A stretch of 64,000 nt of DNA from Deltaproteobacteria bacterium (GTDB lineage: Bacteria; Desulfobacterota; BSN033; WVXP01), in assembly GCA_019308905.1 (NCBI GenBank), contig JAFDHF010000027.1:1-64000 (forward strand), in the 5' to 3' direction. The position numbers were made by a program, and so were the translations under genes. Under the pieces are notes generated by a model. It had not been told where the DNA came from. It saw nothing but the letters and a program-made list of their open reading frames with translations, and ran no database searches. Of this stretch, positions 1-8,396 are shown piece after piece (positions within the stretch are counted from its first letter, which is position 1; the number at the start of each line of letters is the position of its first letter).

Positions 1-249
1 GACATCTTGAAGAAATGCTGCCCAGACACCCGTTGTACCATCATGAAGGCGGGAGATGTCATGACCAGCCCTCTCATCACCATCGATGGCGATGCGGCCA
101 TCGGTGAGGCTGCTGACCTAATGGCCGACAAAAACATCAGAAGGCTCCTCGTGACCGAGCAGGGGAAGATCAAGGGTATCATAACAGAGAGAGACGTGAT
201 GAGGGCCACCCTCGACGTCTTCAAGACCCTTTCAGAGGCCTTTGTCTGA
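1..249 (+). CDS. CBS domain protein, C-terminal part (5' truncated by window)
   Basis: The frame is open to the left edge, so only the C-terminal roughly 80 residues are present. They form one CBS repeat: a VMTSPLITIDGD strand-turn, an AADLMADKNIRRLLV helix-strand, and a GIITERDVMR end. CBS modules usually come as tandem pairs binding adenine nucleotides; the partner repeat, or an attached enzyme or channel, must lie left of the window. A TTG at 7 could serve as a start, but the CBS fold would then have no partner, so truncation is the better reading. The role of the full protein cannot be told. Confidence 0.8.
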   Translation, partial: DILKKCCPDTRCTIMKAGDVMTSPLITIDGDAAIGEAADLMADKNIRRLLVTEQGKIKGIITERDVMRATLDVFKTLSEAFV

Positions 250-326
250 GAATTCACCTGGCATCGCCTCTCACACCAAGATGATGGAGATCAGCGAGTC
301 GCTGAAGGAGGGCCGGAGAGAGATCG

Positions 327-611
327 ATGAAAGAGAGATTCGGCACTTTTGTTCTTCTGGTCGTCCTCCTTTCCTGGCTCCCTGGCTGTGCACCCTGCTC
401 GACCTATTTGGAGAGGGTGCGGAACAACGAGGTCGTCTTGGATGCTTGGGCCAGGGGCAGGAGGGCGGAAAAGAGAGGAGAGTACCGGAAGGCTAAAGAG
501 GAGTTCTACTTCGTAAAGCGTTTTGCCACCACTTACTACCTGCAGAGAAAGGCCCGACGGCGCTATGAGGCTGTAAGCAGAATCCTCGAGCAACCGGAGG
601 ACAAGAGGTGA
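327..611 (+). CDS. Small putative lipoprotein, 94 aa
   Basis: Residues 1-22 are a signal peptide with charged start, hydrophobic core and an LPGC lipobox (Cys21), so it should be lipidated and held on the inner or outer membrane. The mature part is short, Arg/Lys/Glu-rich and helical, with a YRKAKEEFYFVKRFA stretch resembling one TPR-like helix pair as in small BamD/YfgL-type accessory lipoproteins, though no family is recognised. A purine-rich GGAGAGAG lies just 5' of the ATG. The stop overlaps nothing; the next gene converges from the other strand. Function unknown. Confidence 0.7.
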   Translation: MKERFGTFVLLVVLLSWLPGCAPCSTYLERVRNNEVVLDAWARGRRAEKRGEYRKAKEEFYFVKRFATTYYLQRKARRRYEAVSRILEQPEDKR

Positions 612-640
612 ACGATCCGCAGTTCCCCTTCACCTTCGAA

Positions 641-1126
641 TCAACAGAGGCGGAGGATCATCTCCCGCTCAGAATCCATCGGACCTATGAAACAGAACCC
701 GCATTTCCGGTATACGTGGACCGCGATGGAATTCGAGGTCGATACCGTCAGCCAGAGGCACTCCAGCCCCCTGGTAGAGGCAGCCTCTGCCACCAGGTGG
801 ATGAGTTCCGTCCCGATCCCCTGGTTCCGGAAATCCTGATGAACGAAGACGAGCAGCTCGGCCATGAGAGTGGATGGAATGGGAATCGCCGATGTATGCC
901 CTATCACCCTGGTCTCATACAGAGCCAGGAAAGTGATATCCCCCTCCCGCAGGAGTCTCTCAACCCACTGCCTTCGCGTTTCTTCCAAACGGGGAGGAAG
1001 CCCCTGGTAGGCTTCTTTAGGCTCCAACTGATCGTAGAAAGCGACCAACCCCTCGAGTGCCCCTTGAAAGAAGGGGCATATCGTGACCTCCTTGCCCAGC
1101 TTTGTCCTGAATGGGCGGGCCTCCAA
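641..1126 (-). CDS. GNAT family N-acetyltransferase
   Basis: 161 residues with the GNAT core: beta4 AELLVFVHQDFRNQGIGTEL contains the R-x-x-G-x-G/A acetyl-CoA pyrophosphate loop (RNQGIG), followed by a W-L-x-V strand and the late VYRKCGF motif typical of the C-terminal arm. It should transfer an acetyl group to a small molecule or protein amine; substrate unknown. The only start without interruption is a TTG at 1126. In the same frame 21 codons upstream there is an ATG (1192) with a GGAGAGG site, separated from the TTG by one TAG at 1130-1132 (see finding), so the true N-terminus may have been longer. Confidence 0.8.
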   Translation of the reverse strand: MEARPFRTKLGKEVTICPFFQGALEGLVAFYDQLEPKEAYQGLPPRLEETRRQWVERLLREGDITFLALYETRVIGHTSAIPIPSTLMAELLVFVHQDFRNQGIGTELIHLVAEAASTRGLECLWLTVSTSNSIAVHVYRKCGFCFIGPMDSEREMILRLC

Positions 1127-1267
1127 TAGCTACCCATCCTTCTCGGTTTCGAGAAAAGCCTCTCTTCCCTCTTCCACGGTCTCCCACTTCATGCCCGGGG
1201 AAACCTCTCCAGAAACCTGTCCCTCCGGAGGAAAGGTTCCGGCCCGAAAGATCTGCCCTGTTCCACC

Positions 1268-1756
1268 TTACGGTCCCTTGACCCGCACCACACGGCCCCC
1301 GGTCATTCTTATGAGATCTCCAGGGGGGAGCCGGAAGATAGCGTTCGGACTGCCGGCCGCGGCCCAAATCTCATCGTGTCTCAGCAGATCCTCGTCGATA
1401 TAAGTTTCCATAGGCTCCGCATGACCGACCGGAGGGACACCACCGATGGCAAAACCCGTTCTCTCCCGGACAAAATCAGCACTCGCCATCTCTACAGGTT
1501 CGGAGCAGTATGAGGCGATTTTCTCCTCGCTCACCCGGTTCGGACCGCTCGCAATTACCAGAATCGGTCTATCCGTGGATTTCGACCTGAAGACAAGGGA
1601 CTTTGCGATCTGACCTATGGTGCAACCCACGGCCTGTGCAGCGTCGGCAGCGCTTCTCGTCGTCCTTTGAGATTCCACCACTCGATGAGAAAACCCGAGC
1701 CGCCTCAGTTCATCCTGAACCTTCTGGGCCTTTCGACTCAACTTCCCGGACATGGT
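1268..1756 (-). CDS. YbaK/EbsC-family aminoacyl-tRNA deacylase
   Basis: About 162 residues covering the whole YbaK/ProX fold: an N-terminal helix (QKVQDELRRLGF), the AxxxGCxxxQIAKSLVF segment whose Lys is the conserved catalytic lysine, VIASGPNRVSEEKI, and the GGVPPVGH glycine loop followed by YIDEDLL. Family members hydrolyse mischarged Cys- or Ala-tRNAPro in trans. The ATG at 1756 (MSGKLSRKAQ) is preferred over 1768 because the family starts close to the first helix. It precedes the GNAT gene on the same strand with 141 bases between them. Confidence 0.85.
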   Translation of the reverse strand, partial: TMSGKLSRKAQKVQDELRRLGFSHRVVESQRTTRSAADAAQAVGCTIGQIAKSLVFRSKSTDRPILVIASGPNRVSEEKIASYCSEPVEMASADFVRERTGFAIGGVPPVGHAEPMETYIDEDLLRHDEIWAAAGSPNAIFRLPPGDLIRMTGGRVVRVKGP

Positions 1757-1982
1757 ATCCCCCAGCAAAACACCTCTCCCTCATAGAATGCCCGAACAAC
1801 CAGCAATGACCAGCAACCCAGTATAGCAATTCTGCATGCTTGTGTCCATTACGCCCCGCCGGCCTTTACCGGGTCCCCGGCCGAATCTCCCGCCAACGGT
1901 GAATCCGCGCGCTTCCGACCGAGATCGTCGAACCGACAAAGTCCTGTCTCCGGAGCGGGGAAACCCCTCCCCGTGATTCGGC

Positions 1983-2010
1983 TTGACATTCCTCGAGGGA
2001 TGAATAGACT
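1983..2010 (+). promoter_or_regulatory. Sigma-70-like promoter for the acyl-CoA ligase operon
   Basis: TTGACA at 1983-1988, 16-nt spacer, TAGACT at 2005-2010. The -35 is perfect, the -10 matches 4 of 6. Transcription would begin near 2017, giving a leader of about 50 nt before the ATG at 2066. Confidence 0.5.
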
Positions 2011-2065
2011 GTGTGTAGCAGCCTGCCTTCTGCCAAGACCCACCAGTCCCAGCAAGGAGGAAACC

Positions 2066-3769
2066 ATGGAAAACCCCTGGTACGAACATTATGAAGAGGG
2101 TGTTCCCAGATCTCTTACGTATCCTGAGGGACCGATCTATCAGCTCCTGGACGAATCTGTCCGCAACTACCCCGACCATGTGGCCATCATCTTTCTCGGA
2201 AAAAAAATTACATACCGGCGCCTGGGCGAGCTCGTGAATCGTTTCGCCACAGCAGTAAAGGCGGTCGGGGTCAGGAAGGGAGACAGGGTGGCTTGCATCC
2301 TGCCGAATTGCCCGCAGTTCGTCATCTCTTACTACGGTGTCATAAAAACAGGGGCGGTTTTTGTCCAGATAAATCCCCTAAACAGCCCAAAGGAGATACA
2401 GTTCCAGCTCGCCGACTCGGGAGCCGAAACCATCATCGTTCCCGACGTCCTCGACCTGCCCGGCAAAGTCGGTAAGATCAGATCTCAAACGCCGCTCAAA
2501 AGAATCATAAATACGAGCTTCAAGGAGTTCCTGCCTTTTCCGAAGAACGTCCTCTATCCCCTGGCCGCAAAGCCTTCCAAGTTTGAAAAGGGCGACGGGG
2601 TCTTCAGGTTCAAGGAACTGCTCGACAACCACCCGCCTGCTCCTCCCCCTGTGTCTCCTCACCCGGACGACGTGGCCCTGCTTCTTTATACCGGTGGAAC
2701 CACCGGTATTTCCAAGGGTTGTATGTTGACTCACAGAAACCTGGTCAGCAACGCGATCCAGTGCAGCCTCTGGTTCGCCAAGGCGGAAAAGGGGAAAGAG
2801 ATCTTTCTGTCGGTCCTCCCCTTTTTTCATTCCTACGGAATGACGACCGCCCTGAACCTTCCCGTCTACTTCGGTGCCACCATGTTCGTCCTCCCCCGTT
2901 TCGAGCGGGACAAGCTCGACGGTTTCCTCAAAGACATAGAGAGGATCCGGCCTACCGTCTTCCCGGGTGTGCCTGCCATATACCAGGCAATCATCAATTT
3001 CCCGGAAGTGCGCCGCTACGATCTCACCTCCATCAAATTCTGCATCAGCGGGGCGGCCCCTCTGCCCGTCGAGATCTGCAAGACTTTTGAGCAGATCACG
3101 GGCGGCAAACTCGTCGAAGGATACGGCCTCACAGAGGCATCTCCGGTCACCCATGCCAACCCCCTGTTCGGCAGCCGCAAGGTGGGAAGTATCGGACTCC
3201 CCTTCCCTGACACGGAATGCGAGATCGCCGATCTCGAAACAGGAGAAGGCCCCCTGCCTCCGGGTGAATTGGGAGAACTCCGCATAAGGGGTCCCCAGGT
3301 TATGAAGGGATACTGGAATAATCCCGAAGAGACAGCCGGATGCATCAGGGAGGGGTGGCTCTACACGGGTGACATCGGAAAAATGGACGAAGACGGGTAT
3401 TTCTATATCGTGGACCGGAAAAAGGACATGATTATCACGGGTGGCTTCAACGTCTATCCAAGAGATATCGACGAGGTCCTCTTCAAACATCCCAAGGTCA
3501 AGGATGCCGTGGCCGTGGGAATCCCCGACCCATACAGGGGTGAGACGGTGAAGGCCTACGTGGTGCCCAAAGAAGGTGAACAGATTACAGAAGAGGAGAT
3601 CCTCTCATTCTGCCGCGAGAACTTGGCCAAGTTCAAGGTTCCCACGGCAGTCGAGTTTCGAAAGGAACTCCCCAAGACCATGATCGGTAAGGTACTGAGA
3701 AAGGCTCTGAGAGAGGAGGAGATGCGCAAACAGGAGAGCGGAGGATCCGAGAGCAGGGGTGGATCATGA
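2066..3769 (+). CDS. Long-chain fatty-acid/acyl-CoA ligase (AMP-forming)
   Basis: 567 residues of the ANL superfamily. Visible motifs: the P-loop-like LLLYTGGTTGISKGCMLTH (A3), VEGYGLTEASPVTH (A5), LYTGDIGKMDEDGYFYIVDRKKDMI (A7/A8 hinge) and the C-terminal GKVLRKALRE with the A10 lysine. It should activate a fatty or related carboxylic acid to its CoA thioester via an acyl-adenylate in the cytosol. The frame is open from 1973, but the ATG at 2066 follows AAGGAGGAAACC and fits the family N-terminus. The stop overlaps the thiolase start by 4 bases (ATGA), so activation and thiolysis are translationally coupled. Chain-length preference cannot be read. Confidence 0.92.
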   Translation: MENPWYEHYEEGVPRSLTYPEGPIYQLLDESVRNYPDHVAIIFLGKKITYRRLGELVNRFATAVKAVGVRKGDRVACILPNCPQFVISYYGVIKTGAVFVQINPLNSPKEIQFQLADSGAETIIVPDVLDLPGKVGKIRSQTPLKRIINTSFKEFLPFPKNVLYPLAAKPSKFEKGDGVFRFKELLDNHPPAPPPVSPHPDDVALLLYTGGTTGISKGCMLTHRNLVSNAIQCSLWFAKAEKGKEIFLSVLPFFHSYGMTTALNLPVYFGATMFVLPRFERDKLDGFLKDIERIRPTVFPGVPAIYQAIINFPEVRRYDLTSIKFCISGAAPLPVEICKTFEQITGGKLVEGYGLTEASPVTHANPLFGSRKVGSIGLPFPDTECEIADLETGEGPLPPGELGELRIRGPQVMKGYWNNPEETAGCIREGWLYTGDIGKMDEDGYFYIVDRKKDMIITGGFNVYPRDIDEVLFKHPKVKDAVAVGIPDPYRGETVKAYVVPKEGEQITEEEILSFCRENLAKFKVPTAVEFRKELPKTMIGKVLRKALREEEMRKQESGGSESRGGS

Positions 3770-4923
3770 GACGGGTTGCAGTTGTCGGTATCGGCCATAG
3801 CCGCTTCGGAGTCCGATCAGATGCCTCGCTCCGTGAGCTGGCCTTCGAATCCGTGAAGGCCTGCCTCCAGGACGCGGGGGTCACCCTGGAGGATGTGGAT
3901 GCCATGGTGACAAGCGTGGCAGGAGACGAATTCGCCTTCTCCCTCCAGCCCTCTGCTCAGGTACATGACTATATCGGCTTCCACCCGAAACCGAACTTCA
4001 GGGTTGAGGGGGCCTGCGCGAGCGGCAGCATGGCACTGCGGACGGGCTGGATGACCGTGGCCTCTGGTCTCGCCCACACGGTGCTGGTGGTTGGTGTCGA
4101 GAAGATGACAGAGGTGCCGACCAGCGTTGCCACGGATATCATGGGGCGGGGCGGAGACGCCATGTGGGAATACCCCTTTGGCATGACTTTCCCAGGCTAC
4201 TATGCCATGCTCGCCCAGGCCCATATGGCCGAATTCGGAACCACGGAGAGACACCTGGCCATGGTGGCAGTCAAGAACCACTATTACGGCAGCCTCAATC
4301 CCATGGCCCACATGCAAAAGGAGGTAGCCCTGGAGAAGGCCCTCTCATCCTTCACCGTGGCCTATCCCTTGAAGCTCTACGATTGCAGTCTGATCACAGA
4401 CGGTTCTGCCTCGGTCCTCCTCGCCTCCGAACAGAGGGCCAGGGAGATAAGCTCAAAGCCGGTCTGGATCGCAGGCCTGGGGCTTGCCACCGACACCATG
4501 GCCATCGGGGAGAGAAAAAGCCTCACCTCCCTCAGGGCGGCAGAGGTCGCGGCCCAGCAGGCCTATGAGATGAGCGGACTCGGTCCTTCCGACATCGATG
4601 TAGCCACGGTCCACGACTGCTTTACCATTGCGGAAATCGTGGCCTATGAGGATCTCGGGTTCTGTTCCAAAGGCGAGGGGTGGAAGCTGATCGAAGAGGG
4701 TGAAACCTATGCCGAAGGCAGAATCCCTGTAAACCTCGACGGAGGGCTCAAATCCAAGGGACATCCCATCGGTGCTACAGGCGTTTCCATGGCAGTGGAG
4801 ATCACCAAACAGCTCCGCGGGGAGGCTGAAAAACATCAGGCGAGAAACGCGGAGATCGGGTTGACACACAACGTAGGCGGGAGTGGGCAGGTCGCTGCGG
4901 TCCACATCTTCAGGGGGGACTGA
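3766..4923 (+). CDS. Thiolase-family protein (SCP-x type acetyl-CoA acetyltransferase)
   Basis: 385 residues. The nucleophilic Cys sits in EGACASGSMAL, the His-containing loop is GGLKSKGHPIGATG, and the C-terminal LTHNVGGSGQ replaces the CxG motif of classical thiolases with HNxGGSG, which is characteristic of the SCP-x/non-classical subfamily. Such proteins cleave or condense acyl-CoAs and often need a DUF35 partner, which is the next gene with no gap. With the upstream ligase it forms a three-gene operon for activation and carbon-carbon cleavage of an unusual acyl chain. Direction and substrate are inference. Confidence 0.9.
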   Translation: MRRVAVVGIGHSRFGVRSDASLRELAFESVKACLQDAGVTLEDVDAMVTSVAGDEFAFSLQPSAQVHDYIGFHPKPNFRVEGACASGSMALRTGWMTVASGLAHTVLVVGVEKMTEVPTSVATDIMGRGGDAMWEYPFGMTFPGYYAMLAQAHMAEFGTTERHLAMVAVKNHYYGSLNPMAHMQKEVALEKALSSFTVAYPLKLYDCSLITDGSASVLLASEQRAREISSKPVWIAGLGLATDTMAIGERKSLTSLRAAEVAAQQAYEMSGLGPSDIDVATVHDCFTIAEIVAYEDLGFCSKGEGWKLIEEGETYAEGRIPVNLDGGLKSKGHPIGATGVSMAVEITKQLRGEAEKHQARNAEIGLTHNVGGSGQVAAVHIFRGD

Positions 4924-5391
4924 ATGGGGTTCAGGGATTTTTCCTTACATATAGATCAGACCAAGGTCGAGCGGTTCGCCCGGGACCTGGCCTCGGGCAG
5001 GATCACGGCCACAAGATGCAAGAGCTGCGGGACGGAGTTCTTCCCTCCCAGGGCTGACTGTTTCAGGTGCATGGCAAGCGACATGGAATGGATCCCTCTA
5101 GACACCCGGGGCAGACTGGCCACTTTCACCATGATCCATGTTCCCCCGGAACATTTCGCCTCAAAGACGATGATGCCCTTTTCGTCGATCACCCTCCAAC
5201 CCTGCCCTGTGGGTCTCCTTGAGATCGAAGGCGGACTCAGGATCATGGGCTGGATCCCCCATGTGGAGCCCGAAAACCTTCGGATAGGCATGCCCTTGAA
5301 GGGGGTCCCCCACACCCTGCCGGACGGGAAGGTGACGATTCTCCTCGAACCCGTCGACACTGTCCCCGAACCCGGCAACCAGAGGGCCTAG
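4924..5391 (+). CDS. DUF35 Zn-ribbon/OB-fold acyl-CoA-associated protein
   Basis: 155 residues: N-terminal helix, rubredoxin-like zinc ribbon at about residues 35-53 (CKSCGTEFFPPRADCFRC, CxxC...CxxC), then an OB fold with LATFTMIHVPPEHF and PVGLLEIEGGLRIMGWI. This is the standard DUF35 arrangement, which forms a complex with SCP-x-type thiolases or HMG-CoA synthase and bridges them to channel CoA thioesters. It starts one base after the thiolase stop, matching that partnership. Confidence 0.88.
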   Translation: MGFRDFSLHIDQTKVERFARDLASGRITATRCKSCGTEFFPPRADCFRCMASDMEWIPLDTRGRLATFTMIHVPPEHFASKTMMPFSSITLQPCPVGLLEIEGGLRIMGWIPHVEPENLRIGMPLKGVPHTLPDGKVTILLEPVDTVPEPGNQRA

Positions 5392-5432
5392 CAGGGGAGA
5401 AGTCCTCGATTCCCCTGGTAGAGAGCGGTGAG

Positions 5433-5705
5433 ATGGAGACAAGAAGGATCGTCGACCACCTCGAAGAACTGGCCGAGAAACTCGGCATAGAGGTCATCCA
5501 TGAAAGCCTCGCAGGGGAGGACTTCCCCGTGAGGAGCGGCATCTGCAAGGTCAAGGGAAGGTACAGGATCTTGCTCGACCGGTCCGAAACCGCCGAAGAC
5601 AAGATGAGGGTCCTTGCCAGAGCTCTCGCGTGTTTCAATACAGAGGGAGTCTACCTCCTGCCCCAGATAAGGGGGATCCTGGAACAGGTCAGGAGATCGC
5701 AGTAA
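5433..5705 (+). CDS. Conserved hypothetical protein, 90 aa
   Basis: A small soluble protein with an N-terminal amphipathic helix, a GICKVKGRYRILLDRSET beta-hairpin and a helical end (AEDKMRVLARALACFN). No known domain, signal peptide or metal site is evident. It is the last gene on the plus strand before the convergent serS; 41 bases separate it from the DUF35 gene, so it may ride on the acyl-CoA operon. I recall similar short proteins in deltaproteobacterial genomes but not a function. Confidence 0.65.
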   Translation: METRRIVDHLEELAEKLGIEVIHESLAGEDFPVRSGICKVKGRYRILLDRSETAEDKMRVLARALACFNTEGVYLLPQIRGILEQVRRSQ

Positions 5706-5748
5706 GATCAGCACCTGTCTTGCGGGCCTCACGCAGGCAGGACGAAGC

Positions 5749-7026
5749 TCATCGCCTTATCACATCGAATCCCGTGTATCTTCTGAGCGCCTCAGGGACG
5801 ACAATGGAGCCGTCGGCCTCTTGATAGTTCTCCATGATTGCCATAAGGGCCCGGCTCACGGCGACCGCCGTCCCGTTCAGCATGTGAACGAATTCGTTCT
5901 TCCCCGTCTTCCTCGATCTGTACCGGATCTTCAGCCGGCGGGCCTGGTAGTCGGTGCAGTTCGAAGTGCTCGTCACTTCACCCCACTCCCCCTGATCGCC
6001 CCGTCCAGGCATCCAGACCTCCAGGTCGTACTTCCTGTAAGCAGGGCCTCCCAGGTCGCCCGTACAGATGTCTACCACCCGATAGGGCAACCCGAGGCCG
6101 GCAAAGATACCCTCCTCGTAGCCCAGGAAAGACTCATGCATAGCCTCTGACTGGTCCGGCTCTGTGAAGGCGAACATTTCAACCTTTGTGAACTGGTGAA
6201 CCCGATAGAGTCCCTTGGCCGCACGCCCCGGTGCACCGGCCTCTGTCCGGAAACAGTGGGAGATCCCGAGGAGTTTCATGGGCAGCTCGTCGGCAGGGAT
6301 GACCTGATTGGCGTAGAGCCCTCCCAGGGTGATCTCCGCTGTCCCGATAAGACAGAGATCGGAATCGGCAATCGAGTAGACCTGTGTCTCCTCGCCCCTG
6401 GGATTGAACCCGATTCCGTCGACGATCTCGCTCCGGGCCAGATCCGGAGTGACATATAGGGTAAACCCTTCCCTGGCGAGCATGTCGATGGCATACCGGA
6501 TCAGGGCATACTCCAGCAAGACCGCCTCGTTCTTGAGGTAGTAAAACTTCTGTCCAGCTACACGGGTGCCTCCCTCGAAATCGACGAGTCCCAATTGTTC
6601 CCCCAGCTCGACATGGCTCTTCGGTACGAAGTCAAACTCCCGCGGCCTCCCTACCCGCTTAATCTCTCGATTCTCCTTTTCCGAAGTCCCCACCGGTGCC
6701 TCGGGATGGGTCATGTTCGGGATCATCGAGAGTTCCTCGTAGTACGCCGCAGAAATCTCTCGGAGCTGCTTCTCGTTCTCGGCGATCTGCTGCTTTGTCG
6801 CCTTCGCCTCTCCCACCAGATCCTTACGCCTGTCCGGATCCTCCTGCCTTGGGATCATCTCCGAGACTTCCTTCAGCCTCCTCCTGAGGTTGTCCGTCCT
6901 GAACTGGAGGTCCCGCCGCTGGCTGTCAAGATGGAGCACCCGGTCCACGTCTGCCTCAATATTCCGGTTCCGGCAATTGGTCTTGACAGCTTCCGGGTTC
7001 TGCCTGATGTACCTTATGTCGAGCAT
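5749..7026 (-). CDS. serS: Seryl-tRNA synthetase
   Basis: 425 residues, the usual SerRS length. Residues 1-110 give the long antiparallel coiled-coil arm (RRDLQFRTDNLRRRLKEVSE...), which contacts the tRNASer variable arm. The class II core follows: motif 2 at FRTEAGAPGRAAKGLYRVHQF and motif 3 GTAVAVSRALMAIMENYQ. It charges tRNASer with serine. The ATG at 7026 (MLDIRYIRQ) is the family start; the longer frame to 7062 lacks homology. A TATACT preceded by TGG (extended -10, 7106-7111 minus strand) lies about 80 bases upstream. Confidence 0.96.
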   Translation of the reverse strand: MLDIRYIRQNPEAVKTNCRNRNIEADVDRVLHLDSQRRDLQFRTDNLRRRLKEVSEMIPRQEDPDRRKDLVGEAKATKQQIAENEKQLREISAAYYEELSMIPNMTHPEAPVGTSEKENREIKRVGRPREFDFVPKSHVELGEQLGLVDFEGGTRVAGQKFYYLKNEAVLLEYALIRYAIDMLAREGFTLYVTPDLARSEIVDGIGFNPRGEETQVYSIADSDLCLIGTAEITLGGLYANQVIPADELPMKLLGISHCFRTEAGAPGRAAKGLYRVHQFTKVEMFAFTEPDQSEAMHESFLGYEEGIFAGLGLPYRVVDICTGDLGGPAYRKYDLEVWMPGRGDQGEWGEVTSTSNCTDYQARRLKIRYRSRKTGKNEFVHMLNGTAVAVSRALMAIMENYQEADGSIVVPEALRRYTGFDVIRR

Positions 7027-7105
7027 GGCTCTCCTTCCGTCTTCTACGCATATCTGGGACACGCTCTAGTGGCCCCTTCCCCGGTCAAACCCTGCCACGG
7101 GAGCT

Positions 7106-7114
7106 AGTATACCA
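7106..7114 (-). promoter_or_regulatory. Extended -10 element upstream of serS
   Basis: Minus strand reads TGGTATACT, an extended -10 (TGnTATAnT). No clear -35 is visible 17 bases further up, which extended -10 promoters tolerate. It would give a leader of about 70 nt. Confidence 0.35.
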
Positions 7115-7154
7115 CATGCAGGCAGGGCCGGCATGGGGCCGGCAATCAAAGGGC

Positions 7155-7637
7155 CTATCCCCCCTTCTTCCCCGTGGATCCATCTACTCCGCTTCTCGAT
7201 CTCGCCTCGCAATCCTCCCCCTCGATTCTCGGCAGATTCATCAGGTAGATCGCGGCGATGGCCAGAGCTATTCCAACCACCCTTCTCGGTGAGGCCCTCT
7301 CGCCGAGGAGCAAGACGCTCAGGACCACCGCCACGACCGGATAGAGACTCGATATCGACGAAACCAGGCCCACCGGGTTGGCCCTCACGGACCTGAAATA
7401 GTAGTACGCCCCCAGGTAGTTGCAGAAACCCGCAGAGAGGGCACACAGGCTACCGAGAGGGTGGAATTCCATGCTGATGAAAAACAACACGATCATTCCA
7501 CAGAAGGCGGTGCCTATTATCCCCAAGACCAGAGCCGATTCGGCCGATATCGTCCTTATGATGACCTTCGGCAAGAAGGTCCAGGTCCCCCAGCAGAGGA
7601 TCACCAGGAATATGTAAATCATCCAATCGTTGTTCAT
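7155..7637 (-). CDS. Half-size EamA/DMT-family membrane protein
   Basis: 160 residues with one EamA repeat: about five hydrophobic segments beginning IYIFLVILCWGTWTFLPKVI and ending VVGIALAIAAIYLMNL, the latter typical of the repeat end, then a hydrophilic tail of about 30 residues. Full EamA permeases carry two such repeats in inverted orientation; here a single repeat is encoded and a second (7694-8101) lies 56 bases upstream on the same strand. The two probably assemble as a heterodimer moving a metabolite or amine across the inner membrane. Substrate unknown. Confidence 0.8.
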   Translation of the reverse strand: MNNDWMIYIFLVILCWGTWTFLPKVIIRTISAESALVLGIIGTAFCGMIVLFFISMEFHPLGSLCALSAGFCNYLGAYYYFRSVRANPVGLVSSISSLYPVVAVVLSVLLLGERASPRRVVGIALAIAAIYLMNLPRIEGEDCEARSRSGVDGSTGKKGG

Positions 7638-7693
7638 CGTGTGCCCGCGGCTTGCAAGGGACTCAACGGGCCAGAGACGTCCCGCCGAAGATC

Positions 7694-8101
7694 CTATGTG
7701 AGGATCAAATAGATCGCCACCAGAGCCAGGAAGACTCCGGCGTAGTTCAGTTTCCTGAATTTTTCTCTCAACAGAACACTCCCGAGTATCAAGGTGGTGA
7801 TCGGATATGTGGCCGACAGAGGAGCGACCACAATCGCATCCTGCTTGGAAATCGCAAGCAGATACAGAAGAATCCCCACGTATCCGATGATGCCGTTTAC
7901 AAAAGCCCAGGCAGGCCCCCTCCCCTTGATGGGAAGGCGCCCCCCGAGCCTGTACATCAGGACGAGCCCCACGGCCAGTCCCGCGATCACCTCATACACC
8001 ATTATGCTCGAAGGAGATATATACTCCGTAGCTATCTTGGGAAGGAACGCCCACAGGCCCCAGGCGACGACGGTGATGAGAGCATAGCCGAGATTCTTCA
8101 T
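7694..8101 (-). CDS. Half-size EamA/DMT-family membrane protein (partner)
   Basis: 135 residues, five hydrophobic segments, no tail: MKNLGYALITVVAWGLWAF at the start, SATYPITTLILGSVLLREKF as the EamA signature, and AGVFLALVAIYLILT as the last helix. The ATG at 8101 is chosen over 8179 because the first membrane helix begins right there. It lies upstream of the 160-residue relative on the same strand and is plainly similar to it, so the pair looks like a duplicated single-repeat transporter. Confidence 0.78.
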   Translation of the reverse strand: MKNLGYALITVVAWGLWAFLPKIATEYISPSSIMVYEVIAGLAVGLVLMYRLGGRLPIKGRGPAWAFVNGIIGYVGILLYLLAISKQDAIVVAPLSATYPITTLILGSVLLREKFRKLNYAGVFLALVAIYLILT

Positions 8102-8300
8102 CCACCACCCCACGAGCAGCCATGATCCCCGACTCCGGATCGCCTCGTTAGGCGGTACTTCCCCGGGCAATGCATCCACGGGTAAGAAATGATATAGGAG
8201 ACTTGAGAAACCAAGACATCCTCCCCCTTCTGTCCCCCCATTTTATAACAGAACCCCGAGACACTATCCAGATGCACCTTCATATTCCGGGGCCCCGGTC

Positions 8301-8329
8301 TTGTCAAAGGGAAGGCAATTTGCTAAGGT
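8301..8329 (+). promoter_or_regulatory. Weak sigma-70-like promoter before the EIIA-like gene
   Basis: TTGTCA at 8301-8306, 17-nt spacer, TAAGGT at 8324-8329 (3 of 6 at -10). Positioned about 65 nt before the ATG at 8397. Only suggestive. Confidence 0.3.
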
Positions 8330-8396
8330 TTGGCCTGATGGAACCCGACTGAAGAACGTGCCCCGGGGATTTCTCCCGGTAGTTTGGACCCGACTC

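Noticed and set aside
1127-1192. Reading the TAG in the GNAT gene as a pyrrolysine codon
   Set aside because: No Pyl genes are visible, the extension is short and not conserved to my knowledge; kept only as an observation.
2378-3490. 370-codon open frame on the minus strand under the acyl-CoA ligase
   Set aside because: Lies wholly opposite a gene with clear ANL motifs; translation has no recognisable motif and only reflects GC-rich third positions.
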